A DNA stretch of 64,000 bases, from contig NZ_JAMKBJ010000003.1 of NCBI RefSeq assembly GCF_027563315.1, positions 186,001 to 250,000 of the forward strand, given 5' to 3'. This document shows, in pieces, positions 44,777-54,397 of the stretch. Source of the stretch: Paenisporosarcina quisquiliarum (GTDB lineage Bacteria > Bacillota > Bacilli > Bacillales_A > Planococcaceae). The translations under genes and the position numbers were made by a program. Positions within the stretch are counted from its first letter, which is position 1, and every line of letters starts with the position of its first letter. The notes below the pieces were generated by a model. The model had not been told where the DNA came from. It did not search any database and saw only the letters and a program-made list of their open reading frames with translations.

Positions 44777-45452
44777 AACCGTAGTCACCTCCGACTTCAT
44801 CACGTACGACGAGTCCGCCTTCGACTGCAATTACTCTGTGCTTAATGGTATTAACAATTTCTTTATTGTGCGTGGCCATAATAATGGTTGTCCCACGTCT
44901 ATTTATTTCTTCAAATAAATTCATGATGTCCCATGACGTTTCGGGATCTAAGTTTCCGGTAGGCTCGTCCGCAATCATCACTTTCGGGATGTTGACAATC
45001 GAACGGGCAATAGATACTCGTTGTTGTTCTCCACCAGATAATTCTGTTGGGAACATGCGGGCTTTGTGTTTCAGTCCCACCAAATCCAGTACTTCCATCA
45101 CACGCTTGCGAATCACTTTAGGCGATTCTTCAATTACTTCTAAAGCAAACGCAACATTCTCAAAAACATTCAATCTCGGCAGTAATTTAAAATCTTGAAA
45201 GACTACGCCGATTTGTCTTCTTAAATAAGGCACTTTTTTTGACTTCAATTTCGCCAAATTAATGCCATTAACTACTATATCTCCACTCGTTGGACGCTCT
45301 TCTCGATACATCATTTTAATAAATGTTGATTTACCAGCCCCACTTGGACCGACAACATATACAAATTCACCTTGTTTGATTTCTACATTAATTCCGTTTG
45401 CAGCAACTATGCCGTTTGGATATTTCTTGTAGACGTTTTTCATTGAAATCAT
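44766..45452 (-). CDS. ftsE: Cell division ATP-binding protein FtsE
   Basis: A 228-residue ABC ATPase. Walker A is GPSGAGKST (35-43), the Q-loop is VVFQDFKLL, the signature is LSGGEQQRV, and Walker B ends VMIADEP with the H-loop ATHN. It is the first gene of an ftsE-ftsX-M23 operon. A strong extended -10 promoter lies at 45512-45520. The ATG has GGTGG upstream. Confidence 0.97.
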   Translation of the reverse strand: MISMKNVYKKYPNGIVAANGINVEIKQGEFVYVVGPSGAGKSTFIKMMYREERPTSGDIVVNGINLAKLKSKKVPYLRRQIGVVFQDFKLLPRLNVFENVAFALEVIEESPKVIRKRVMEVLDLVGLKHKARMFPTELSGGEQQRVSIARSIVNIPKVMIADEPTGNLDPETSWDIMNLFEEINRRGTTIIMATHNKEIVNTIKHRVIAVEGGLVVRDEVGGDYGYES

Positions 45453-45501
45453 ATGTTTGTAACCACCTATGCTTTTTCCTAGCTGTCTGAAATATTTTTT
45501 C

Positions 45502-45529
45502 CGACATGCTCATTATAACAAGTATGTCG
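45502..45529 (-). promoter_or_regulatory. ftsE promoter inside an inverted repeat
   Basis: On the minus strand an extended -10 TGTTATAAT occupies 45512-45520. It is flanked by CGACATGCT (45502-45510) and AGTATGTCG (45521-45529), which pair with one mismatch. The dyad centred on the -10 could bind a regulator of ftsEX. Confidence 0.5.
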
Positions 45530-45699
45530 ACAAATTTTTATTACAGTACTATTACAAAAATTTTGAAAGAAGCCTTAAGAAACCTTATCATTAGTTCTTT
45601 TTCCCTAAAATCCAACAAGTTGTATGTACCTATTCATGTATAAAATTCGTTATTGAGTTCCCGAAATCCTTCTTTTCCTTCGACACTTTTTTGACAAAA

Positions 45700-45738
45700 A
45701 TAAAAGACCAATGACAAAAACAGTCATTGGTCTACTTT
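45700..45738 (-). terminator. Terminator of cccB
   Basis: Arms AGACCAATGAC and GTCATTGGTCT pair perfectly. On the minus strand they are followed by TTTTATTTTT. Confidence 0.92.
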
Positions 45739-45746
45739 ATTACATC

Positions 45747-46088
45747 TTATTTTTTGTTCGCCAACCATTCGGCTACAACTTCCGCTTCTGCACCTTCAAT
45801 AATGTTAGCAGGCATTTGACCTTGGCCGTTTTGAATGACTTGTAAGATTTCATCTTTAGAAAGACGTGATCCCACATCCTTGAGGCTTGGGAAGTTACCT
45901 TGTCCTTCTAAATTACCGCCGTGACAACTTGTACAATTTCCTTGTACAATTTTTTCAGCATCTTGAGTCTCAGTGACTTCTCCACCTTTTTCTTCGTTCG
46001 TTTCAGTTGCTTCTTCATCTCCACCGCCACCGCAAGCCGCAAGCATCAGTGCAGATCCAAAAATAGCTGCAAGAAGTTTTTTGTTCAT
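45747..46088 (-). CDS. cccB: Membrane-anchored lipoprotein cytochrome c-551
   Basis: A 113-residue cytochrome c lipoprotein. The signal ends LAAC with lipidated Cys19, followed by an acidic linker. The heme site is CTSCH (Cys52, Cys55, His56), with axial Met92 in GQMPANI. It carries electrons outside the membrane, probably to a terminal oxidase. The ATG has GGGAGGG upstream. It lies between yvjA and ftsE as in B. subtilis. Confidence 0.95.
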   Translation of the reverse strand: MNKKLLAAIFGSALMLAACGGGGDEEATETNEEKGGEVTETQDAEKIVQGNCTSCHGGNLEGQGNFPSLKDVGSRLSKDEILQVIQNGQGQMPANIIEGAEAEVVAEWLANKK

Positions 46089-46139
46089 TTTGTTCCCTCC
46101 CGGAAATCAAATTATACATTCTTTACAAGTATACCTACA

Positions 46140-47003
46140 TTATGGTCGTTTAAAACCCTCACCGAGTACTTCGTAGGCGTCTGAAACTATGACAAATGCT
46201 GATGGGTCAACCGTTTTAACGACTTGCTTCAATTTTGTAAATTCCGTCTGATAAACAACTACAAGTAAAATTGGTCGTTCTTGTTCGGTATACCCACCAA
46301 CTGCCGGAAGCTTGGTCACACCACGATTAACCTCGGTATATATAGCATCCCGTATTTCTTCTTGTTTATTCGTAATAATGTAAACCATTTTCGATTGGCT
46401 GAAACCAAGTTGAATAATATCAATGGTCTTCGTTGTCACAAATAAACCAATCAGTGCATACAAGCCTTTTTCAATATCGAAAACTAGTGCTGCTGAAAGA
46501 ACAATTAGTCCATCAATCAGCATTACGCTCGTTCCTAATGTAAGACCTGTGTACTTCGCTATAATTTGAGCGGCTAAATCTGTTCCGCCTGTAGATGCTC
46601 GACCTCGAAAGACAATACCCAAACCAACACCTACAGAGATTCCACCAAATAGTGCGCCAAGCAATGGATTCAATGTAGCTGGCTCCCAGTCTGCCGTTAA
46701 TAAAACAAACATAGGCAACGTTAGTGTTCCGACAAGTGAACGGGCGCCAAACTGTTTGCCAAGGAAGATTACGCCTGCAATAAATAAAGGAATATTAAAT
46801 GCATATTGGACAAAGCCGGGATTCCAGTGAAACAATCCTTTTAATATGGTACTGATCCCACTGACACCGCCCGATGCTACTTCGTTCGGTAATAAGAAAA
46901 CGTTAAATCCGACAGCGATAATCGCAGCACCAATGATGATATACATATATTCCAAAACGGAAGCCAAAATAGGATGTGGCTCTTCCCGTGTTTTTCGATT
47001 CAT
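46140..47003 (-). CDS. yvjA: YitT family membrane protein (DUF161/DUF2179), YvjA-like
   Basis: A 287-residue protein with five or six N-terminal helices (DUF161; GFNVFLLPNEVASGGVSGIS at about 22-41 and GRASTGGTDLAAQIIAKY) and a C-terminal soluble DUF2179 domain (about 215-287, ending DPSAFVIVSDAYEVLGEGF). Function is unknown. Position between cccB and prfB equals that of yvjA in B. subtilis. A promoter with an adjacent palindrome lies at 47045-47090. Confidence 0.9.
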   Translation of the reverse strand: MNRKTREEPHPILASVLEYMYIIIGAAIIAVGFNVFLLPNEVASGGVSGISTILKGLFHWNPGFVQYAFNIPLFIAGVIFLGKQFGARSLVGTLTLPMFVLLTADWEPATLNPLLGALFGGISVGVGLGIVFRGRASTGGTDLAAQIIAKYTGLTLGTSVMLIDGLIVLSAALVFDIEKGLYALIGLFVTTKTIDIIQLGFSQSKMVYIITNKQEEIRDAIYTEVNRGVTKLPAVGGYTEQERPILLVVVYQTEFTKLKQVVKTVDPSAFVIVSDAYEVLGEGFKRP

Positions 47004-47044
47004 AAAATTTCCTTCTTTCTATTATGTCCATTTTTCCCTAATGA

Positions 47045-47090
47045 AGTATAGCAGACGCAATAAAGAGTGTGAACTTCATCATGATGAAGT
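47045..47090 (-). promoter_or_regulatory. yvjA promoter with adjoining 18-bp palindrome
   Basis: On the minus strand -35 TTCACA (47068-47073) and -10 TATACT (47045-47050) are 17 bp apart. ACTTCATCATGATGAAGT (47073-47090) is a perfect palindrome that abuts the -35. No T-run follows, so it looks like an operator or activator site rather than a terminator. Confidence 0.6.
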
Positions 47091-47219
47091 GATCCGCTGT
47101 GATAATTTTCTTTCGGTGTCACAATTTTATCCTGAATTTGGGCTCTGGCCATGTCCACGCAACACACTTGCGGCATTATAGACGTTAAGTGTAATCACTT
47201 TAGATCTAATTTCGAGTTT

Positions 47220-47311
47220 GGGAGTAACTTTTCGAAAATGGGAGCAACTTTCACTGGTTTTGGAGCAACTTTTCAAAATTGGGAGCAACTTTCGTCATTT
47301 AGGGGCAACTA
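47220..47311. repeat. 21-bp-period repeat array III (5 units)
   Basis: Units start at 47220, 47240, 47261, 47281 and 47302 (20 or 21 bp apart) with core GGGAGCAACTTT and variable sequence between. The last unit is partial. The GGGAGTAACTTTTC unit is close to the TTTGGGGTAACTTTAG of array I, so the two families may be related. It lies between the yvjA promoter and the prfB terminator, with no gene present. Confidence 0.82.
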
Positions 47312-47370
47312 ACCATTTCCTCCTAAATGCCGCCTTACATGCTATCCTGCATGAATGTAGCAAAACAACA

Positions 47371-47406
47371 AAAAAAACGAACATCTTTGTAGGATGTCCG
47401 TTTTTT
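47371..47406 (-). terminator. Terminator of prfB
   Basis: On the minus strand arms AACGGACATCC and GATGTTCGTT with a T-run mark the end of the secA-prfB run. Confidence 0.88.
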
Positions 47407-47407
47407 C

Positions 47408-48512
47408 TTAATTCATTTTTGAACGCAAGTAGGAATTGATGAACAAATCGATATCTCCGTCCATGACACCTTGCACGTTGCCACTTTCTGCACTTGTGCG
47501 GTGATCTTTTACCATTGAATAAGGATGGAAAACATATGAACGAATTTGAGAACCCCAACCAATTTCTTTTTGCTCTCCACGAATCTCGAGCATTTGAGCT
47601 TCTTGTTCCTCAATTTTTAATTGATACAATTTCGCTTTTAACATGGTCATCGCTTTTTCACGGTTTTTGATTTGAGAGCGTTCTTGTTGACACGTCACGA
47701 CAGCACCTGTCGGCAAGTGAGTAATACGGACAGCGGAATCGGTGGTATTAATATGCTGACCACCTGCACCACTGGCACGATACGTATCAATTTTCAAATC
47801 TTCCGTCCGGATTTCGATTTCGATTTCATCATTGAATTCAGGCATAACCTCACACGACACGAAAGAAGTATGGCGACGGCCAGAAGAATCGAAAGGTGAA
47901 ATTCGCACCAAACGGTGAACTCCTTTTTCAGCTTTCAAATAGCCGTAAGCATTATGACCTTTAAATCCAAGTGTAACCGATTTGATTCCGGCTTCGTCCC
48001 CAGGTAAATAATCGAGTGTTTCCACTTTGAAGCCACGCTTTTCACCCCAACGTGTATACATACGAAGGAGCATGGAACCCCAATCCTGAGACTCCGTTCC
48101 ACCCGCTCCAGGATGAAGTTCCAAAATGGCATTGTTTTTGTCATAAGGTTCGCTCAGTAGCAATTGGAGTTCAAAATCACCCAGTTTGGCAGTGAATTCT
48201 TTCATTTCGCTACTGAGTTCTTCCTGCAATTCCTCGTCTGGTTCTTCGCGTAACAATTCCAAAGTCATTTCGAGATTTTCCTGTGTATCAAGCAGTTCAT
48301 TATATTCATTTACAATTTCTTTCAAAGCATTCGCTTCACTGATTACCACTTGAGCTGCTTGTTGATCATTCCAAAAGTCGGGCATCGACATATTTTCATC
48401 CAACTCAGCAATTCGTGCCTCTTTGTTTTCTAAGTCAAAGAGACCCCCTAAAGTCGGATAATTTTGAAGCTGTTCTGTCTAGTTCATTGCGTACATCTGA
48501 TAATTCCATCAT
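47408..48512 (-). CDS. prfB: Peptide chain release factor 2, with programmed +1 frameshift
   Basis: RF2 recognises UGA and UAA. The reading starts at ATG 48512 (GGAGG upstream) and codes 25 residues up to Leu (CTT 48438-48440). It meets an in-frame TGA at 48435-48437 and resumes one base on at GAC (48436), giving 367 residues in total. The site AGGGGGTCTCTTTGAC carries the internal Shine-Dalgarno-like AGGGGG and slippery CTT-T used in E. coli and Bacillus. Downstream, the anticodon-like SPF tripeptide ([10 protein letters not shown]) and GGQ ([11 protein letters not shown]) are intact. The second part alone would begin at 48403. It follows secA by 15 bp. Confidence 0.95.
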
Positions 48513-48527
48513 GTATAAATTCCTCCG

Positions 48528-51041
48528 TTATCTTTCAACAGCGCCATGGCAATTCTTGAATTTCTTGCCACTGCCGCATGGGCACATTTCGTTTCTACCT
48601 ACTGAAGATTGCGCTCGAACTGGCTTTTTCTTCACAGCTCCGCCTTCTTCTTTCGGGTTTACAGCTTGACCCTTCGCTACTTCTTCACGTTGCAAGTTAT
48701 TGCGTATTTCTGCTTTCATGGCATATTTCGCAACATCTTCCTGAACAGATTCAACCATTGCTTCAAACATCGCAAATCCTTCATTTTGATACTCGCGAAG
48801 TGGATCGATTTGTCCATAAGCACGCAAATGAATTCCTTGACGCAACTGATCCATAGCATCAATATGATCAATCCATTTCGAATCAATTGAACGCAACAGG
48901 ACAACTTTTTCAAATTCACGCATACGTTCAGGAGTCATTTCCTCTTCTTTTTCATCGTAGCGTTTGTAAACTTCCTGTTTAATAAATTCAACGATTTCGT
49001 CAGCTGATTTTCCTTCCAACTGAGTTCTTGTTACTGCACCTTCAGTTAATAAATTCGCTTGAATTGTATCTGCAAGACCTTTATAGTTCCACTCGGCTTG
49101 CTTATCTGAAGCAGTATGAACGGCAACTGTGCGTTCAATTACTTCGTCAATCATTGTTTCAACCAAGCCACGCATATTGTCGGTTTCCAACACTTCCAAA
49201 CGTTCTTTATAAATAATTTCACGTTGTTGACGTAAAACATCATCATATTGAAGCAAACGTTTACGAGCATCGAAGTTATTACCTTCAACACGTTTCTGAG
49301 CTGATTCTACGGCACGTGTAACCATTTTAGACTGGATTGGTTGTGAATCATCCATACCCAGACGAGACATCATCGCACGCATATTGTCAGAACCGAAACG
49401 ACGCATTAAATCATCTTCCATTGATAAATAGAATTGTGTCACACCAGGATCGCCTTGACGTCCTGAACGTCCACGTAGCTGATTGTCAATACGACGGGAT
49501 TCATGTCTTTCTGTACCGATAACAGCTAATCCTCCAACTTCGATGACTCCGTCACCAAGTTTGATGTCTGTTCCACGACCAGCCATGTTTGTTGCGATTG
49601 TTACTGCCCCTTTATGACCTGCAGTGGAAATAATCTCGGCTTCACGTTCATGGTTTTTCGCATTCAGGACATTATGGCGGATTCCATGTTTAGTCAACAA
49701 GTTAGAAATGATTTCGGAAGTTTCGATTGCTACAGTCCCGACAAGCACTGGCTGACCAGCTTTATGTCTTTCGGCAATATCTTCCGCTACGGCTTTATAT
49801 TTACCTTCCATGGAAGCATAAATCAAGTCCGCTCGGTCATCACGTGCTATTACACGGTTTGTCGGAATCACAATGACGTTCATATTGTAAATGTTGCGGA
49901 ACTCTTCCTCTTCCGTTTTGGCAGTTCCCGTCATGCCTGAAAGTTTTTCATACATACGGAAATAGTTCTGGAATGTAATAGTTGCCATGGTCATCGATTC
50001 ATTTTGAATCTCCAAACCTTCTTTAGCTTCAATCGCTTGATGAAGTCCATCCGAATAACGGCGGCCTTTCATCAGACGACCTGTAAAGGAGTCTACGATA
50101 ACAACGTTTCCATCTTGAACAACATAATCAACATCATTGTGCATACTTGCATGTGCTTTCAATGACTGGTTAATTGCATGATTTAAACGTACATGTGTCA
50201 AATCGAATAAGTTGTCAATTCCAAACGCTTTTTCAACCTTTTCAATCCCTGCCTCAGTTAATACGACACCTTTAGTTGACTCGTCATATGAGTAGTCTTC
50301 TTCTTTGCGTAGTGCACGAACAAGAGCATTCGATTGTTGGTAAAGCTGAGCGGATTTAGCTGCTTGTCCTGAAATAATCAGTGGCGTACGTGCTTCATCA
50401 ATCAAAATGGAATCGACTTCATCAATTACAGCGTAATAGAGCGGTCGCTGAACATGTTCTTCTTTGTACAACACCATATTGTCACGTAAGTAGTCGAATC
50501 CAAGTTCATTGTTTGTCGAATACGTGATATCCGCTGCGTATGCTTCACGTTTCTCATCCTTACTTAAACTGTTTAAATTTAATCCAACAGTTAAACCTAA
50601 GAAATTATACAATTGACCCATTTCGGCCGCATCACGGCTTGCCAAATATTCATTGACCGTAACAACATGCACACCTTTTCCAGTGATGGCATTCAAATAA
50701 ACAGGCATGGTAGACGTCAACGTCTTCCCTTCACCAGTTTTCATTTCTGAAATATTGCCTTCATGAAGTGCAGCGGCACCCATAATTTGTACGCGGAAAG
50801 GGTACATGCCAAGAACACGCTTGGCTGCTTCACGAACTACTGCGAATGCCTCCGCTTGAATGTCAGACAGATCGGCACCACTTGCCAAACGTCCTTTAAA
50901 CTCATCTGTTTTAGCACGTAACTGGTCATCAGTTAGTGCGTCCATGTCATTTGCAAATGCCTCTACTTGATCGGCAACTTTTTCTAATCGTTTTAAATCG
51001 CGCTTATTTAAGTCAAATACTTTATTTAATACTCCAAGCAT
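48528..51041 (-). CDS. secA: Preprotein translocase ATPase SecA
   Basis: The 837-residue motor drives Sec-dependent export through SecYEG. Walker A is TGEGKT (102-107 region, MKTGEGKTL), the DEAD-like motif is [21 protein letters not shown], and the second helicase half carries [14 protein letters not shown]. The C-terminal zinc tail [14 protein letters not shown] binds SecB-like partners or phospholipid. The ATG follows GGGAAGTG. It precedes prfB, the usual order in Bacillus. Confidence 0.98.
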   Translation of the reverse strand: MLGVLNKVFDLNKRDLKRLEKVADQVEAFANDMDALTDDQLRAKTDEFKGRLASGADLSDIQAEAFAVVREAAKRVLGMYPFRVQIMGAAALHEGNISEMKTGEGKTLTSTMPVYLNAITGKGVHVVTVNEYLASRDAAEMGQLYNFLGLTVGLNLNSLSKDEKREAYAADITYSTNNELGFDYLRDNMVLYKEEHVQRPLYYAVIDEVDSILIDEARTPLIISGQAAKSAQLYQQSNALVRALRKEEDYSYDESTKGVVLTEAGIEKVEKAFGIDNLFDLTHVRLNHAINQSLKAHASMHNDVDYVVQDGNVVIVDSFTGRLMKGRRYSDGLHQAIEAKEGLEIQNESMTMATITFQNYFRMYEKLSGMTGTAKTEEEEFRNIYNMNVIVIPTNRVIARDDRADLIYASMEGKYKAVAEDIAERHKAGQPVLVGTVAIETSEIISNLLTKHGIRHNVLNAKNHEREAEIISTAGHKGAVTIATNMAGRGTDIKLGDGVIEVGGLAVIGTERHESRRIDNQLRGRSGRQGDPGVTQFYLSMEDDLMRRFGSDNMRAMMSRLGMDDSQPIQSKMVTRAVESAQKRVEGNNFDARKRLLQYDDVLRQQREIIYKERLEVLETDNMRGLVETMIDEVIERTVAVHTASDKQAEWNYKGLADTIQANLLTEGAVTRTQLEGKSADEIVEFIKQEVYKRYDEKEEEMTPERMREFEKVVLLRSIDSKWIDHIDAMDQLRQGIHLRAYGQIDPLREYQNEGFAMFEAMVESVQEDVAKYAMKAEIRNNLQREEVAKGQAVNPKEEGGAVKKKPVRAQSSVGRNEMCPCGSGKKFKNCHGAVER

Positions 51042-51117
51042 TTAAATTCACTTCCCATATAGTCTCAAGGTTTATTTTACCACTGCTACTATAGGGGTGC
51101 AAATGACGGCTCCATCT

Positions 51118-53508
51118 CTACAATGTTTGGGGCTCTTTTAAAAACTCATGCAATTGCGTCCAGTTTAATGGTTTACTTCCATAAAACCCTTGAATAACAT
51201 CCGCATTCATAGACTTTAATAATAACAGCTGCTTTTGTGTTTCCACGCCTTCCGCGACAATGTTGAACCCTAAATTATGGGACAAATCTATGACGGACTT
51301 GATAATCGCCTGTACCCTTGTATCATTCTCCATTTTTTGAACAAATGATCGATCAATTTTCACTCGGTTAATCGGTAATATTCGAAGATAATTCAATGAA
51401 GAGTATCCTGTTCCAAAATCATCGAGCGCAATGCTAATGCCCATACCGCGAATTTCTTTAAGCGTTTCGAGAACTTCTTCCCCACCCTCGATAAAAATCG
51501 ACTCAGTTATCTCAATTTCAATTAAACCTGGATTTACTTGATATTTCTTTAACAGTGTTTTCAGGCGATGAACGAAATAGGCTTCACGTAGTTGCAGGGC
51601 ACTGACATTGATTGCTACAGCTGATATATGGACATATTCCTGATGAATACTTTTTATTTCGCGAATAGCGGTTTCAAGTACCCAATCCCCAATCTCCTTA
51701 ATGTAGCCTGATTCTTCTGCCACTGGAATAAACTCAGCTGGAGAAATCATTCCCCATTCTGGATGCCTCCAACGAAGAAGTGCTTCCAAACTTTCAGTCC
51801 TTCCAGTTTTCAAGTTGAACTGTGGTTGATAGACTAGGTTAAAATGATTGTGCTTAATGGCTTCACGTAAGCCTTGCTCCATCATATGTTGTTTTTCGAA
51901 TGCTTCTTTCATTTCATAATTGAAGAAGAGAATTCTGTTTCTGCCCGCTGCCTTTGCTTTATAAAGTGCCGTATCCGCATTGATTAACAATTGCTCACAC
52001 GACTTTGCATCCGTCGGATAAAGTGAAACCCCGATCGAAGGAGTCACAAAAAACGGATGATCGTTTAAATAAAACACTTTCGAGAAGCACTCATGCAAAG
52101 CAGTAAGGGTTGCTCGGACCGCCGGGAATTTTTCTCTTTTAGCACGTATGAGAACAATGAATTCATCTCCTCCAAAGCGACCGAAGCTACTGTTTTCCGG
52201 CAACAACTCTTTAATTCTTTGCGTAACCTGTACTAAAAGTTCATCTCCGTATGCATGCCCTTTTGAGTCGTTAATCTGTTTAAAGTGATCGAGGTCAATG
52301 AATGCGACGGTTATCATTTGATTGGACTCTTTTGATTCCTCAATCCAACTCGAAAGTTCGCGTTCAATCGAGAAACGGTTTGGTAAGTTTGTCAGTGAAT
52401 CAAACCTTGCCTGATAATCAATTTCCTTTACTTGTGCATTCAGTAATTCTCCCATTTGTTCAATTGATTGAGCAATTTCACCAATTTCATCCTGTCTTTT
52501 AATCCCCATTTTAGTCACCAAGTTACCTTGTTCCATCTGACGAACATGCTTTACGATGTTCGGTATATCTTTTAACATGTAACGAAGCAACCAGGATAAA
52601 GAAATTAAGATCATGATTGCGGCGATAATCCATGACAAACCAATCGACTTACCAAAGTCTGCAAAGGGTTGGGTAACGGTTTTTTCTGGTGCATAACTGA
52701 ACATTCGCAAACCGGTATTATCAAGTTCTCGCATTTCAACATAGTAATTCCCTTCAGTTGTCTTCACTAACTCCATTTCATCTAGAGTAAGATCAAAGTT
52801 TTCAAAGTCATTCCATAGGCTGTCAGCGTCATATAATATTTGCCCGGACTCTGTTAAAAGAATATATTTGTTGTACTTTGTTTCATAAGGACCAATCAGT
52901 GCAGGTATAGAATCCAAATGTAAATCTAAACCAAAATACCCCAACCGCTTGTCTTCCGATTCGACTGGATAAATGACACTTACAGTTAATTTCTTCGTAG
53001 AGTAATCGATATAAAGGTCTGAATATGATAAGCCTTCTGCTGCATTCGCTTTTGCAGTCCACGGCCTTTTTGGAATGTCATATGCTTCATCAGTTACGTA
53101 CCCATGATCTGCAATTAAAAAATTCTCTTCAAGAAACGCCATCCAAACTAAACCTACATCTTCATTATCTTCCTGCACTCTTGTCATGAACTGATTTACT
53201 TGTTGATATATTGGCGATTTCTTAACTGTTTCACGTTCAACTGACGATTCCAAAAGTTCCCTGACATCTTCAAGTTCGCCAAGTTGTTTCGTAATTTCAC
53301 TTTTGCTATTTAAAAACGTGTAGATTTCTTGAACAACCAATTCGTTTTCAAGTGATAATTCTTCTTCCATTTTTAATTCATATAAATTTTTTGAATAATT
53401 GTATGAATAGGAGGCCATCACAAAAAGGATTGGTATCACGATTGCGCTCATGGCAAATACAACTTTCCCACGAAAACCAAGTCTGTTCCATAATCGACTT
53501 TTCGTCAT
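51118..53508 (-). CDS. Membrane GGDEF-EAL protein with extracellular sensor and HAMP
   Basis: A 796-residue c-di-GMP protein. A transmembrane helix (about 15-33), an extracellular dCache-like sensor (about 36-280), a second helix (about 288-310), a HAMP linker (about 310-365), a GGDEF domain (about 375-535, FGRFGGDEFIVLIRA) and an EAL domain (about 550-790, SLEALLRWRHPEWG and ALDDFGTGYSSLNYL) follow in order. Both active-site motifs are intact, so it could make or degrade c-di-GMP, with the output set by the sensed ligand. It lies between secA and hpf, where B. subtilis has no such gene, so it was probably inserted or lost between lineages. Confidence 0.93.
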   Translation of the reverse strand: MTKSRLWNRLGFRGKVVFAMSAIVIPILFVMASYSYNYSKNLYELKMEEELSLENELVVQEIYTFLNSKSEITKQLGELEDVRELLESSVERETVKKSPIYQQVNQFMTRVQEDNEDVGLVWMAFLEENFLIADHGYVTDEAYDIPKRPWTAKANAAEGLSYSDLYIDYSTKKLTVSVIYPVESEDKRLGYFGLDLHLDSIPALIGPYETKYNKYILLTESGQILYDADSLWNDFENFDLTLDEMELVKTTEGNYYVEMRELDNTGLRMFSYAPEKTVTQPFADFGKSIGLSWIIAAIMILISLSWLLRYMLKDIPNIVKHVRQMEQGNLVTKMGIKRQDEIGEIAQSIEQMGELLNAQVKEIDYQARFDSLTNLPNRFSIERELSSWIEESKESNQMITVAFIDLDHFKQINDSKGHAYGDELLVQVTQRIKELLPENSSFGRFGGDEFIVLIRAKREKFPAVRATLTALHECFSKVFYLNDHPFFVTPSIGVSLYPTDAKSCEQLLINADTALYKAKAAGRNRILFFNYEMKEAFEKQHMMEQGLREAIKHNHFNLVYQPQFNLKTGRTESLEALLRWRHPEWGMISPAEFIPVAEESGYIKEIGDWVLETAIREIKSIHQEYVHISAVAINVSALQLREAYFVHRLKTLLKKYQVNPGLIEIEITESIFIEGGEEVLETLKEIRGMGISIALDDFGTGYSSLNYLRILPINRVKIDRSFVQKMENDTRVQAIIKSVIDLSHNLGFNIVAEGVETQKQLLLLKSMNADVIQGFYGSKPLNWTQLHEFLKEPQTL

Positions 53509-53751
53509 CCGATCCCCTCCCCTATTGAAAAACTGCCCTTAAACTTGATAAAGGTACTATTCGCTTTGTTCGAGTAAATTCCTTCTCAATCGACAAATTT
53601 ATCAACTTTACAATTGGTAATAATACGGTTTCTTAGATTTAAATTTGCACAATCCACTTGTTCCGCATGAGCCATATGTATGTATAATGTACTCAATCTT
53701 CATGCATTTGAGGAATGCAGTCGCAAATGTCTTTTTGTCATCAAGTTCTTA
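53509..53751. other. Intergenic region between the GGDEF-EAL gene and the hpf terminator
   Basis: About 240 bp of AT-rich DNA that must hold the GGDEF-EAL promoter. I see no gene, array or clear regulator site. Confidence 0.5.
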
Positions 53752-53784
53752 CAAAAAAAGAAAGCCCCACTTGCTCGGGCTTCC
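53752..53784 (-). terminator. Terminator of hpf
   Basis: On the minus strand AAGCCC (53777-53782 complement) pairs with GGGCTT and runs into TTTCTTTTTTT. Confidence 0.82.
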
Positions 53785-53802
53785 TCATGGATTGAATTTA
53801 AT

Positions 53803-54363
53803 TTAGTTTGTTTCGATTAAACCGTATTTACCGTCTTTACGTTTGTAAACAATATTTGTTCCATTTGATTCTGCATCAGTGAAGACGTAGAAGTTATGTC
53901 CCAGCATATCCATTTGTAAAACCGCTTCTTCTTGATCCATCGGTTTTAATTCAAATTGCTTCGTACGGACGATTGGTAATTCTTCTTCACTCTCGTCTTG
54001 ATATGCCGCTTGTTCAGGAGATACCACGTTAGCAAAGTATGCACCAACACCTTCACGTTCACGGAACTTACGATTTACTTTTGTTTTATGTTTACGGATT
54101 TGACGCTCAAGTTTATCGACGATTAAATCGACTGCTGCATACATATCATTATGACGCTCTTCAGCTCGGAGCGTTAAATTCTTCATTGGAATGGTTACTT
54201 CCACTTTCGTTTGACTGTCATTATAAACCTTTAAATTGACATTTGCGTTCGCTTGGAAGTCTTCGTTGAAATAGCGTTCTACCTTATTGATTTTGCTTTC
54301 AACGTGCTCACGAATCGCAGGAGTTACCTCAACGTTTTCACCACGGATATTAAAATTTAACAT
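53803..54363 (-). CDS. hpf: Long-form ribosome hibernation promoting factor
   Basis: A 186-residue long HPF (YvyD). The N-terminal HPF domain (about 1-100, MLNFNIRGENVEVTPAIREHVESKI) binds the 30S decoding centre. The C-terminal dimerisation domain (about 128-186, ending NIVYKRKDGKYGLIE) joins two 70S ribosomes into inactive 100S dimers. The ATG has AAAGGAGGAG upstream. A dual sigma-B/sigma-H promoter precedes it, the same control as in B. subtilis, so induction in stress and early stationary phase is expected. Confidence 0.97.
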   Translation of the reverse strand: MLNFNIRGENVEVTPAIREHVESKINKVERYFNEDFQANANVNLKVYNDSQTKVEVTIPMKNLTLRAEERHNDMYAAVDLIVDKLERQIRKHKTKVNRKFREREGVGAYFANVVSPEQAAYQDESEEELPIVRTKQFELKPMDQEEAVLQMDMLGHNFYVFTDAESNGTNIVYKRKDGKYGLIETN

Positions 54364-54397
54364 GTAAACTCCTCCTTTAATTAAGGCTATGTAAACC

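Noticed and set aside
48403-48512. prfB as a frameshifted pseudogene
   Set aside because: The TGA, CTT-T slip site and AGGGGG signal are the known programmed frameshift, and the rest of RF2 is intact.
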